64,000 nucleotides of DNA. Origin: Hyparrhenia diplandra (Eukaryota; Streptophyta; Magnoliopsida; Poales; Poaceae). Positions 20,337 to 30,009 of the stretch are shown here, piece after piece (within the stretch, counting starts at the first letter, position 1; each line of letters opens with the position of its first letter). The position numbers and the translations under genes are program-made. Under the pieces are notes generated by a model. It saw only the letters and a program-made list of their open reading frames with translations. It was not told the DNA's origin and made no database searches. The stretch lies in NCBI GenBank assembly GCA_015847255.1, contig JADLZK010001918.1, positions 1,860,001 through 1,924,000 of the forward strand, given 5' to 3'.

Positions 20337-20665
20337 TGTCAAGGGCGACAAACCCTCGACTGTAGCCACGATCCATCTTCTTCGGCGAGGTTGGTTCCTC
20401 AGCCGCAGGCTTTTTTAGAGGTAGAAGAAGATTAGATTGAACTCTTGCTTATCTCATCCAAATATCTGATTACAATATATATATGGCCTAAGGCCCAACC
20501 GACTCTGACATAGTGACATATATTAGGAACCCAAACTAGACAGGGACTCTACTTTTCTATCTTTAGCCGGCGCTGGATGACTCAGCTAGTGCGCCCGCGC
20601 ATTCAGCTTCGCGACGGATGTCCCTTGTGCGCCTCCTTCTCGAGTATGACTGGTCCCACATGACA
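20337..20665 (+). mobile_element. Small solo LTR or TRIM-type LTR, 329 bp
   Basis: Starts TGTCAAGGGCGAC and ends CCACATGACA, with TGTCA/TGACA inverted termini. Flanked by perfect 5-bp TSDs CTAAC (20332-20336 and 20666-20670). Modules C1 and C3 lack it at this position, which confirms the insertion. It holds a TATATATATGG box. The short length and 5-bp TSD fit a Copia-type or TRIM LTR; orientation is assumed. Confidence 0.8.
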
Positions 20666-21192
20666 CTAACACAGTAACACTGATCATTCAGACACCTCCA
20701 AATCCTAGTAGTGCGTTGAACCCAAATGAAACCATTAAGAAGAAAGTTGTATAAACTATGTGGCATAATTTTTGTTCGTATACAACATCTGTGCATGACA
20801 CAAAAGTGACACTCACTGCAGGGAACGGGAGCTTATCATATATATAGGGTCCATCTAAACTGTCACAATGCAAAGGACTGAATTTCTTATATATATTGAT
20901 TGGAGGGTAGTGTACTAGTGACGAGGTCCTCTGTTTTGATATAATTCTACTTGATATAATTCTACTTGATAATTCTACTTGATATTTGTACCGTTCTAGT
21001 ATACACGCAACCATCATGTTTCAACCCATTTTAATTCTGGATCTCAACCTTTTCGTCACCGAATCAAAATCCACTGATGACAGCTTTACTGTGCCACCCA
21101 TAAATGCAGTGCTAGTGGTTGCTTTATTTTTGTTGTTACTATACAACGGGATGAAGCATCCTTGACAAACTAAGTGCCCAAAGACCCTTGCT

Positions 21193-21737
21193 CACTAGTA
21201 CCCATTTTCTTTTAAGTGATGGGCGAAATTTGTTTTCCGTGGCGGGCGCAGACGCCGGCCTCCCGGCAAGGTCACGATTAATCCCGGATTAACCGCGGCG
21301 GGCGCCTATGTCCGTCCACGGTAAATAAAAAAAAAATAAACCCTAATCCACAGCCCCGACTAGCGGGCCGGGCCAGATCCGCCACCTCGCTGCGGACCCC
21401 CATCGTCGCCGGATCCGCCACCTCGCCCCATGCCGGTCTCCACCGGATCCATCGATGGAGGGGCCCGCCTTCACACCGAGGGAGGGGGCACCGCCGCTGT
21501 GGATCTGAGCCGGGAAGCCGGGATCAGCTCGAGGAAGTCGTCCTCCGCCGGGATCCGCTCGAGGAAGCTGTCCTCCGCGGAGTTAATCGATTTTACATGG
21601 CGGGCAAAATTGCCCGTCATGTAAAATAAAAAAAACGCCCGCACGGTTAATCAAGTCATTAACCATGGCGGGCAAACTCAATGTCCGCCACGGAAAAAGA
21701 TTTTTCGAGTCACGCAAAATGATTTTCGTTACTAGTG
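21193..21737. mobile_element. CACTA non-autonomous transposon 2, 545 bp
   Basis: Ends CACTAGTACCCATTTTC and, inverted, CACTAGTAACGAAAATC, with subterminal CCGTGGCGGGC-type repeats (21237, 21597, 21665, 21695), the same family as CACTA 1. Flanking triplets are GCT (21190-21192) and TCT (21738-21740), a 3-bp TSD with one mismatch. The uninterrupted sequence CTTGCTGTCAGCGCT is seen at about 33955 and 35250. The interior has a short GC-rich stretch with GGATCC motifs and a 64-codon frame that I do not regard as a gene. Confidence 0.85.
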
Positions 21738-21839
21738 TCTGTCAGCGCTAGTGCTTGGACACGTAGCAATTTGGAGGCCTTAGATTAGAAATTGCAAGTG
21801 CGTCTTTGTTAAACTAAAGCGATCATTGCATATATTTCC

Positions 21840-22170
21840 ATGTTATATTCATTCTTATTCTTTTTTCTTTTTAATTATATAGCTGAAAAAAATGACAAGG
21901 AAAGACGAGTACATTCTATCACTGAAAAAGGACATGCACTACATTAACATAATGATATTATGTGAAGAATTTACTGGCAAATGAAAGTAGCAATACTACC
22001 AATATTTTCTACTCTTCTCCAGAAAACATAAATGCATGCGAAGCTGTGTTAGAAACTTAATTGTAGAACAATTATTCATTGAACAAATGTCAGCTATCGC
22101 CCATCCAACGTATAAAGAATCTCCACCCTTGGCACGCTTTTTTATCCATCAACACACATGCCACTGCACA
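21840..22170 (+). ncRNA. Promoter part of a repeated unit, body deleted
   Basis: Sequence shared with the upstream regions of U15 and U16 (ATTCTATCACTGAAAAAGGAC, GAAAACATAAATGCATGCG), box CTATCGCCCATCCAAC and TATA CGTATAAAG (22110-22118), then CTCCACCCTTGGC. About 60 bp later it fuses to unrelated unit sequence (AGGATCTCAAAATCCACAAGC), so no microRNA site follows. Confidence 0.45.
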
Positions 22171-22440
22171 GGATCTCAAAATCCACAAGCATCAGAAGTT
22201 CTTGATTAGTTGGATACAACACAGTCTCGTGACAAACTTTGAAATCCAATAGTTTGTTAATGTTATTGATACATGGATCGTCAAGGGTAAAATTTCATGA
22301 TTGCCAAAACAAAATAATATATTTGTAGCTCGTGCATACATGTGCATATTTATATAAGCAGCTCCATCCTTTGATGAAAGCCACGAAAATTCTCACCTTC
22401 GTTATTCATAACCAAGGACAAATTTTCAAATTGACCACTA
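22171..22440 (+). ncRNA. Type B unit without microRNA site
   Basis: TATA TTATATAAGC (about 22350-22359), leader AGCTCCATCCTTTGATGAAAG, body CACGAAAATTCTCACC. It then passes from TTCATAACC directly to GGACAAATTTTCAAATTG. The site region is missing. Confidence 0.4.
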
Positions 22441-22855
22441 ATTACGTTCCAAGTAGTAATTGAACCTTTTGTGCTATTCGTCAGAAAACACAATTCAAAG
22501 CAAGTAGTGTAATTAAACCTTTTGTACTGTTTGTCAGAAAACATAATTCAAATAGTAGAACAAATGTTCGTAGCTACCTATCACCCATCCAACTTATATA
22601 AGAAGCCCCACCGTTAGCTTGCGCTCCATCCTTGGCAAACATGTAGCTCGTGCATTATAAGCAGCTCCACCCTTGGATGAAAGCCACGAAAATTCTCATC
22701 TTCCTTATTCATAACCATCACTGACAGTCTGTAGCTGCGTATTGGGATGGGATGCACCGGGATAGAAAAGAGGAGTCCCAAGCACGAATTTTCAAATTAA
22801 GGAAGAGACATGATCTGTTCTAATCCTCTGAGTAGTGATTCAGAGCGCCTGTACA
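22441..22855 (+). ncRNA. Candidate 21-PHAS-like unit U9 (hybrid type A/B promoter)
   Basis: Type A promoter (box CTATCACCCATCCAACT about 22579, TATA TTATATAAG 22594-22602) is fused about 60 bp upstream of a type B promoter (ATTATAAG 22654-22661, AGCTCCACCCTTGG). The site at 22742-22763, core GGGATGGGATGCACCGGGA, follows after 148 and 88 nt respectively. Downstream are GATAGAAAAGAGGAGTCCC and AATTTTCAAATTAAGGAAGAG. Confidence 0.55.
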
Positions 22856-23220
22856 AGAGTGCAACGGCGGTGCGGGGTGGGACACACACTGGGATAGTGG
22901 AGAGGGGTCACACAATGCAAACAAGATGAGAGTATTTGTACCAGAGATGATCTCGTCGACCTGCTGCCCAACCTGAGGAGGCTGATCGACCAGTGATTTG
23001 CATTGCAGTATGAATAGGACTGCAAACGGGAGAGTTGGTAGTGTAGAACCAGTAAAATATATATGGTGGCGCCGTGTTTTAGCCAGTCAATGCCATAGTT
23101 GATCTGAGGAGCAACGCCGTGATGTGGCATGCAAGGTGAACTTGTCAATGACAATCTTCAAGGAGCAAGTAGTAGCTGGAGTTCTCGTCCATTGACAGTC
23201 GGAGGAACGAGGCACATGTA
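22856..23220 (+). ncRNA. Unit body U10 with second, imperfect site
   Basis: At 22874-22895 the sequence GGGGTGGGACACACACTGGGA resembles the microRNA site with one extra CA step and a lost A. It is followed by a type A body (GATGATCTCGTCGAC, CCAGTGATTTGCATTGCAG, CAGTCAATGCCATAG). It has no TATA of its own, so it is probably the distal half of a fused transcript starting at U9. Confidence 0.4.
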
Positions 23221-23755
23221 GTTAACATAATGTGATCACTGATGAACATATATTATTTTTTAGATTGGCAAATTATGTTAGGTTTACTAAATTATTACCA
23301 CAATTAGAGTGATCTCTGTACAGTAAGTCAAAATGGATACGTAGAAACACAAACAGATATAGGAACTGTCAATGTGTCTATAGAAATTAATTTGTAGAAG
23401 CGGCCAAAAACAACTGCCGCATCTGCAAATCAATCTTCAGTATCCAACTCTAGAGATCGATCCTCAAAGGTGATTGCCTTCTATAGTTACCTCTAAAAAA
23501 CATTTTTGCACTGCCTATAATTTTCCTGCCATTTTCCGCCAAATTTGAATTTCATTTCCCACCTCTTGAAATACATCAACATTTTACATTACTTTCGTAT
23601 TGTCCACATTGTATTCATATTGTCAATATATAGTAATAGCACCAATCAACATCTATACATGCAATTCAATCCAATGCAAACATCACACAAGAAATAATTA
23701 TGTTGCATATTAATACTTTTTATTTATAAGCTTTGTTAAATTTGTGGGCTGGAGG
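23221..23755 (+). repeat. AT-rich repeated spacer, copy 2
   Basis: Same family as 4331-4904 and 38050-38560 (CAAATTATGTTAGGTTTACT, AGGAACTGTCAATGTGTC, TTTGAATTTCATTTCCCACC, ATTCAATCCAATGCAAACATC). No genes. Confidence 0.6.
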
Positions 23756-24066
23756 GAGCATTAGAACAAATGCTAGTGACTACCTTCCTATCACCCACCC
23801 AACAAATAAGAAGCTCTGCACTTGGCTCAGTTGGCTCCTTTGCACTCACCATAAACATTTCCTGCTTACCTCTTTTCTTTCACATGCCGATACAATTATC
23901 GTTCATGGGTCAGTGGAAGAAAGACAATGAAATTTGATCATATATACTGATAACCATACGATGATTTCCAGCTATATATTGGGATAGGAAAGAGAATTGG
24001 AGTCTCAGAACCAACACCAGTATTTGAAATTGCAAGTAACGAGATCATTCTGCCCCTTCGGGCAGC
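23756..24066 (+). ncRNA. Degenerate repeated unit U11, site deleted
   Basis: Box CTATCACCCACCCAAC, weak TATA position AAATAAGAAGC (about 23806), leader CATAAACATTTCCTGC. At 23977 TATTGGGATAGGAAAGAG replaces the full site. The unit is truncated by the CACTA element at 24067. Confidence 0.4.
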
Positions 24067-24099
24067 CACTACCGAATCCTGAATTGCCTTGAGTGCCAA

Positions 24100-24420
24100 A
24101 AACCGCCAAGGATAGGGGTAAAACCGCCAAGGAAATGATCCTTGTCTACAAACCGTCAAGCAAATGCACTCAAGAATAGAGGGCAAGGGAAATTAGTTTC
24201 CTTTAGCGGTTTTGGCAGTCAAGGATGATTTCCTTGGAGGCTGACCGCCAAGGAAAGTGCGACTGACTTAATTTGCCAAATAGCCAAGGAAATGTTGCAA
24301 CCGCCAAGAAAAGTAGTTTTCTTGAGGGTCAAGTGCCGCCAAGGAAAGTAGTTTTCCTTGACTGTCATTAGCCGCCAAGTTAATTCTTATTTCCTTGAGG
24401 GTCAGCCTCCAAGGAAATCT
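24100..24420. repeat. Subterminal CCGCCAAGGAAA array, left
   Basis: About ten direct or inverted copies of a 10-12 bp CCGCCAAGGAAA motif (for example 24106, 24123, 24250, 24339), irregularly spaced. This is the expected transposase-binding subterminal region of a CACTA element, not a CRISPR array. Confidence 0.8.
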
Positions 24421-24516
24421 ATACTGGTAATAAAAAAAGTAAATGCAGTAATCAATATATTCTAATATTCTAGTCACTTTATTCAGTTGCACATGATGGC
24501 ATATATGTACAATTTA

Positions 24517-26390
24517 CTATGTTACCCCAACCATTATATTGACATAATAAAATAGCATTTGAATATTACAACTGCATTTATCATTCACGTCCTTACATAA
24601 AATCCATACATACATCATAGTAACACACAAGTCACTGATAGTTTCCAAAGTGGTATCGACACTACTAACTCTTGTGTCAAGCCCTTCAAGCAAACTATCT
24701 TTTGGCCTAAGTCGTACATATGCTGGTTGCATACCTACATAAGAAAATAGAACAAAGAATTGATTACTAAGCATGTACGAAATCAGTATGGCTCACGTAA
24801 AGATAATGTGGTGGAAGCGCAGTCACAAGGTACAACTCACTTGTGGAGTCACAAGGTGCAACCTTTGTGTTGATCTGCTAGACAATGAACTTGTTGCTAA
24901 ACCCTGGCTCCCTCCACAGGTACAAGATAGCCTGAAAGGTTCAAGACTTCACCTATTAAATATATGATATTGTTTGTGATATTTTGTGACAGTTCAAACA
25001 GAAAAATATAGATCAACCCAACAAAATATAAACATTCTCTCTTCCAAAAAACTACATCTAGCAGAGATGAATTTGAAAATAAATGACGATCAAATTGACA
25101 AATGCTATTGAAGTAGCTGCAAGCACCATGCTAACATTCATAACATATAGGAGTACAAAGTGCAAACAATAAGGTACGTATCAAACATCAGTGTGGAATG
25201 TAAGTAGAAAATAGATAGCAGACATACCACTACACACAGTAGCTTCTCAAGGAGCAAACTGCACACCCATTTCTTACTACTGACTTAAATGGACATGCTC
25301 TGTGTGTCCAGGAAAATTAAGAAGTGGAATTAGTATGAGAGATGTGTTCTACAGGAGACTCATCCCCTGTAACGACCGAGTCATCTACAGCCTAGGCCGT
25401 TGACTATGCAATTTTTCATCTAGTCTAGTACTGACAAAGCAATAAGCAGAGAATTACCATCAGGGAAGGAATCAAGTAAGTAAGTAGGAAATAAACAAAG
25501 AACATTTGAGCTCTGAATGCTCATAATTCCAGGACTAATTACTAGTAGACAGAGACATGCAACCATGATTGAAGAAACGAAAATAGAATTATAGTGAAAA
25601 ACTTCAATCTGTGCAGCACGCACCAGTGCTCGCACCAGGATTCCATAGCGACCCCATAAACCAATTTTCCCTGCAAGGCTGCAACCAAATCGGGTCAAAA
25701 CATCTGGGGATAAAATCAAACAAAAGCAGAACAAATAAACTCTTAAAGATCCACACCTCAATACGAATCTGCACCTACTCCAGCACACGCTGCACCACAG
25801 CAGCCTCCCTGCATGCCCAATCCTTGGCCGTGGCTGTCGTAGAGTTTCCCTCCATCACAGAGTTACCGAGCGTCTGGCGGCACTTGAGCGCGAGCTCACG
25901 ATGTTCCCAAGCGTCTCTACCTACCGGGTGGCTTCCTCACCAGATCCGCCGAGGGACAGCGCCTCTACTCGCCCAGGAGGCCTGCTCGCTGGATCCAACG
26001 CCTCCTCGACGGATTGGCCGGATTGATGGTGGGGGCGAGCAAGCACATAGTGGGGATGGTGGTGTCCAGTCGCGGACGGGAGGCGTGAGGGAGGGGGGTG
26101 GCGGCGGCGGCGGCGGCGGCGGCGGCAGCGTCCCTGTGCTGGTTCGGTGTTGTACGAGCACGCGGATGGATTGCGGCGCTGGGTGGAGAGTGCGGTCACC
26201 ACTGAAGATAGGGTTTGGGGGATTGGAACAGGCTGGTTGGCGGTTCAGCCGTTCAAAGTTGATCCGATGGCGGAAAGCACGTATGCTCCGACATGGGCTA
26301 AGACGGGCCGTATTACTGATGGGCCACATACGAAACTGCTCCGCCCTTTACTGTCTTTGTTTTTGCTATTATCAAATAAATAGATAAGGC
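24517..26390 (-). other. Chimeric gene-like interior of CACTA 3, minus strand
   Basis: On minus, GGCCCATCAGTAATACGGCCC and TAGCCCATG (26330-26290) look like grass promoter elements, followed by a GC-rich exon-like block (about 26270-25780) with an 11-proline run coded by a (GGC)n tract. Further downstream a pyrimidine-rich TTCTTATGTAG acceptor (about 24735) precedes an open stretch whose 85-codon frame (24774-24517) contains EGLDTRVSSVDTTLETISD, a possible coiled-coil end. I recognise no family. A transcript spanning captured and transposon exons is inferred. Open frames on the other strand are shadows. Confidence 0.35.
26097..26132. repeat. (GGC)n microsatellite
   Basis: About eleven GGC steps inside the GC-rich exon-like block of CACTA 3. 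Confidence 0.9.
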
Positions 26391-27044
26391 ACCATGTGAA
26401 CTAACGTAAAAAATGTCTGTTATAGTCCAAATTCTTTTTTACGAAAAACAACCTATTTATATGTTTTTGTTCAGGAATTTCAAAAATTTTGAACAAATTT
26501 ATTAGTTTCTAAAGTTTAAATAAATTTCTACATGCTTCTTAAATGTAATTTTGAATTGAATTGCGTGTAGCCCAAGGTTGGATTCAAAAATTTCATAAAG
26601 ATATATTTTGGATTATACATTTCATTGAAGCCGATATATTGGATTTAGAAAAAAAAAAAGTCATTTGTTTGTTGGGAAAATTCATAGTTCTATCTCCAAA
26701 ATTACATTAAGGTAATATATAATATAATACTTTATTAGAAAATTATACATACATGAATCAAAACACGGTTTTGACATACAATCATTGTATCAAAAAACAA
26801 ATGATTAAAATAAAGTGGCACTATACATTGTTAACAACTAGACACATCTCTCACATAGTTATGTAACTATATGAGAGATATGTCCATTTGTGAAAATTTA
26901 AAAGAAAGTGGAACTATTTGTTGTTAATATGAGTTGTAAATTTTATGGTAACATAATACAACCATATCATGGTCTCATGCAAAATTTTAGGATTTTCAGA
27001 CATCGCTAAGATATTATTTATTTTTTTATTTAGAGTCACCAAAA

Positions 27045-27365
27045 TACTCATAAGCATTTCCTTGGTCGCCAACCTCCAAGAAAATACTATAACCCCCAAG
27101 GAAATGATAATTTACTTGGCAGTTTAGAATAACACTCAAGAAAACACATATATACCTTGCGGTTCACATCAACCGCCAAGGAAACACCTATATACCTTAG
27201 CGGTTCACTTCAACCGCCAAGGAAACACCTATATACCTTGGCGGTTTACTTCAACCGCCAAGAAATATAGGTTTCCTTGAGTGCACCGAAACACAGCCAA
27301 GAAAATACCATTTCCTTGGCGGTTTTATTTCAGCACTCAAGGAAATTGTCAGCTGCCAAGGTAAT
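27045..27365. repeat. Subterminal CCGCCAAGGAAA array, right
   Basis: Includes three near-identical tandem steps of about 44 bp, each AACCGCCAAGGAAACACC followed by TATATACCTTGGCGGTT (27170-27260), plus scattered single motifs. It mirrors the left array. Confidence 0.8.
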
Positions 27366-27382
27366 TCGGGATTACGGCAGTG

Positions 27383-27955
27383 AGCAGCCTCCCACCGGCA
27401 GTAGGAGCAAGTCATGCGCTGCCGCAGTGCCGAGCGCTGACATGCCTCCACCCATGCCCTGATGCTCATGCCCGCTGCCAGTTGGATGAAGAACAAATTA
27501 ACACGCGAAGCAGCAATGGACCGATTGGAGCATGTGGATATGATAGAGCCATGCCCATACAAAACCGATGGATTAATTAATTAACTAATTTGGAAATTTT
27601 TAATAATATTAAGTTAATTAATTGACATGCATTCATAATTTTTGAGAGGACGACCAGAGCAAAACTCCAGGGGATGCCCTCGCTTCAAAAAAAAAAAAAA
27701 AATTATTATAATGACAATTGGATCTATTCTCTATTCTTCATAAAGTAAGCTTACTCACGCTCGTTACCGAAAATATTCTAAATTAACTGCCTCTACACGA
27801 AGATGAGTTTACATGACATTTAACATTATCCGCAATGGTTTACGTCATATAATTGTCATTCAGGCTAAAAATGAGTGTCCGACACACCCTTCATGTATTC
27901 CGTGTGATATAACTGCGCCCACGTCCTGTGAGTTCTGTCATACTCCCTATGAGGT
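27383..27955. other. Spacer after CACTA 3
   Basis: GC-rich for about 170 bp, then AT-rich. GGGATGCCCTCGCTTC followed by a run of 16 A (27687-27702) may be the 3' end of a small plus-strand retroposon; no TSD was found. No gene recognised. Confidence 0.3.
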
Positions 27956-28690
27956 TATATAGTGACCACTGTAGCAACGTACTCTCGGTAGCTCACACAT
28001 GTGTATCTATATGCAACGTGCTCTCAATGTCCAACATAGGGAGGACAGGAGAATAATCAATGAGAGCGTACAATCTTTGTTTGCTTATTATTACACCTAC
28101 ATATATATAGCTAGTTGCTCACCCCTTGAACGGACTGTGTGATCTGAAATCACTTGCTTCCTGGTTCAACACAGACAATACTATCCAATGCAACAATATA
28201 GCATGGCAATGGGAATTCAGTGGTAACCCAGCCACGAAAGGATTCTAACGTGTGGGGAATGGAATGCTTCAGGAGCTTTAGATCCAGTACAATAAAGAGT
28301 TCAAGTTGACTTATCTTGTAATTAGCAGTAGAGGGTTAAGCGGAGCTATGTCTCTAGCTCTTTTAACGTACGTCTATAAGTCTTTTAACGTACCAACCAT
28401 AGACTTCCATTGAACCTTACTATCAAATCTCAAGTCTCTGCTTAAGTAGATCCCTTCAATGTTAGGCGCCAGTGTCACAAAAAATCGGAATCAAAGTTGT
28501 ATTATTGTTTTGAGGATCATAGGAGTCGAGGAAAGAGATCAAGGCCCAGGTTGCTCAACGGTACAGTTTGATGTGGGATCTTGGAGTGGTCAAGCAACAT
28601 AGCCAACTTTAGTTTGCACTCAATTTCTTCACTATCCAAGATATTGCATTTTCTTATTAAAGAATTACATGTGTATAGAAGTTTTTTTTT
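27956..28690 (+). ncRNA. Candidate 21-PHAS-like unit U12 (TCAGGAG site class)
   Basis: Duplicate of U6. Promoter CACCTACATATATATAGCTAGTTGC (TATA 28101-28110). The site at 28254-28275, core GGAATGGAATGCTTCAGGA, is 153 nt downstream. By eye this is among the closest sites in the window to the miR2118 complement: GGAATGG at one end, TCAGGA at the other, about 16 of 22 positions. The body is shared with 17300-17880. No long frame. Confidence 0.6.
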
Positions 28691-29165
28691 TGTGAAAATA
28701 GTACATCATGATTTGTTTTTAAATGTATATACATTCAGCTGAAATAACAACACGATTTGTATTTAAAAAGTGTGTTGCTGACATTGGTAAACGAATATTT
28801 AAGACAATATTTTTCTTAAATGTTGAAATATAAAAATATATGTTTATAGCGCTCTTGCATGAGAAAATGAACGCCTATTTTAAATCGTTTTTCATATATT
28901 AATGGGATATTCGAATTTGGTAATTTAGAAACATATAGTGCATGATCTATTCTCAGATTATCAAGCAACTCGTTGTAGTCCAATAATAAGCATCAAGAAG
29001 GATAGATGACTACGTAAAATTGCAAACAAGCAAGCTATATATGATAAGTTACTGAAAAGGAGGATATGCACAATTGACATTTGACGTTTAAAGTAAGTAG
29101 TAGAATCTTTTTGTACTGCACGTTCCTCTGAAAACATAAATTGTAAGCATGTTACAAACTTATAA
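28691..29165 (+). repeat. AT-rich segment paralogous to 17881-18360
   Basis: Same order of landmarks as the first copy (CAACAACACGATTTGT, GCATCAAGAAGGATAG, CATAAATTGTAAGCATGTTAC). No genes. Confidence 0.55.
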
Positions 29166-30009
29166 GAGTAGTAGAACAAATGTTCAATGCTACCTATCAC
29201 GCACATCATCCATCTTATATAAGAAGCTCCACCAGCTTAGCTCGCTCCCCATGCCACACGCTCCAACCACAAACATTTTCTTTCATGCTTACCTCTTTTC
29301 CTTAGCGTACTAACACAAAATTAACAAGTTTCATGGGATGGTTAAGAGTGCTGAGAAAATTCGTCTTCCTAAGAACCATTGACGAGGTCTGGGTTATTAC
29401 TTCCGGGATGGGATGCACAGGGAGAACAGAGGAGTACGAGAATCGGGACATGTATTTCTGACATACATGGCATAATCTGGAGGTCACTCAAACAGTAAGC
29501 ACAACGGGATCCATTCATGGTTATTGGCAACATTGCGGGAAAAAATTCGCCAAAACTGAAAGGAAAAGAGTTGGTGGTACAATGATATATCTCTGGTGGC
29601 ACATGTGGAAGGAAAGGAATCGTAGGACTTTTCAACAAAGGACGATGACGGCAGAGCAAGTGGCTTTCTTGTGCAAAGATGACATCGCGCAACACCATTT
29701 GGTTTTCGCAAGGATTTTGAGAGAGTAGTTTTTCCTTTTATTTCTTTACTTCGGAGTTGTTTCTAGTAGGTGAAGAGTTGACTAGCTGTGGTAATGGTTC
29801 TGTTTTTAATTAACTCATCTTATAAAAATCCGGCAAATCTCTTGCCGCCTTTCTAAAAAATTCTGACAGGCATGGTTTCGTTTATCACAACTGCTAACCA
29901 GCTGCTTAATTTCACGAAGTTGACCAGCCTGCGATTTGTGGGGACGACAAAGCGGGATCCATCAGCATTTCAGGGGGTGTGATGACGACGAACCATCAAA
30001 ACCGTACAG
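29166..30009 (+). ncRNA. Candidate 21-PHAS-like unit U13, interrupted
   Basis: TATA TTATATAAG (29216-29222), leader GAAGCTCCACC. The site at 29403-29424, core GGGATGGGATGCACAGGGA, is about 189 nt after the TATA. The body is cut by a LINE (29471-29860), resumes with CACAACTGCTAACCAGCTG and TTCACGAAGTTGACCAGCC, is cut again by a retroposon (30010-31453), and ends about 31690 with the GACAACATGACATAAC tail. It retains the site that its duplicate U7 has lost. Confidence 0.5.
29471..29860 (+). mobile_element. 5'-truncated LINE, 390 bp
   Basis: Flanked by 15-bp TSDs TTCTGACATACATGG (29456-29470) and TTCTGACAGGCATGG (29861-29875), two mismatches. Plus-strand coding remnant about 29584-29728 reads WWHMWKERNRRTFQ and ends ILRE then stop, the C-terminal motif of L1-type ORF2. 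It is followed by a 3' UTR with CTTATAAAAATCCGGCAAATC and a short A tail. Minus frames here are shadows. Confidence 0.85.

Larger units (their letters stand above)
19850..21830 (+). repeat. Module C, copy 2, broken by two insertions
   Basis: Homologous to 13946-15080 and 32808-34045, but split by a small solo LTR (20337-20665) and by CACTA 2 (21193-21737). After both are ignored the order of landmarks is the same. It also contains a three-fold TGATATAATTCTACT slippage repeat at about 20936-20990. Confidence 0.65.
24067..27382. mobile_element. CACTA transposon 3, 3316 bp, with captured gene-like interior
   Basis: Termini CACTACCGAATCCTGAAT and, inverted, CACTGCCGTAATCCCGAAT are flanked by perfect 3-bp TSDs AGC (24064-24066 and 27383-27385). 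Long subterminal arrays of CCGCCAAGGAAA in both orientations lie at 24100-24420 and 27045-27365. Motif and termini differ from CACTA 1/2, so it is a second family. No transposase (TNPD-like) frame is visible. The interior holds a minus-strand promoter and GC-rich exon plus AT-rich sequence. Non-autonomous copy. Confidence 0.9.

Noticed and set aside
24100..24420. CRISPR-like array of CCGCCAAGGAAA
   Set aside because: Both orientations, irregular spacing, very short repeats and a position just inside CACTA termini. These are transposon subterminal repeats in a plant genome.
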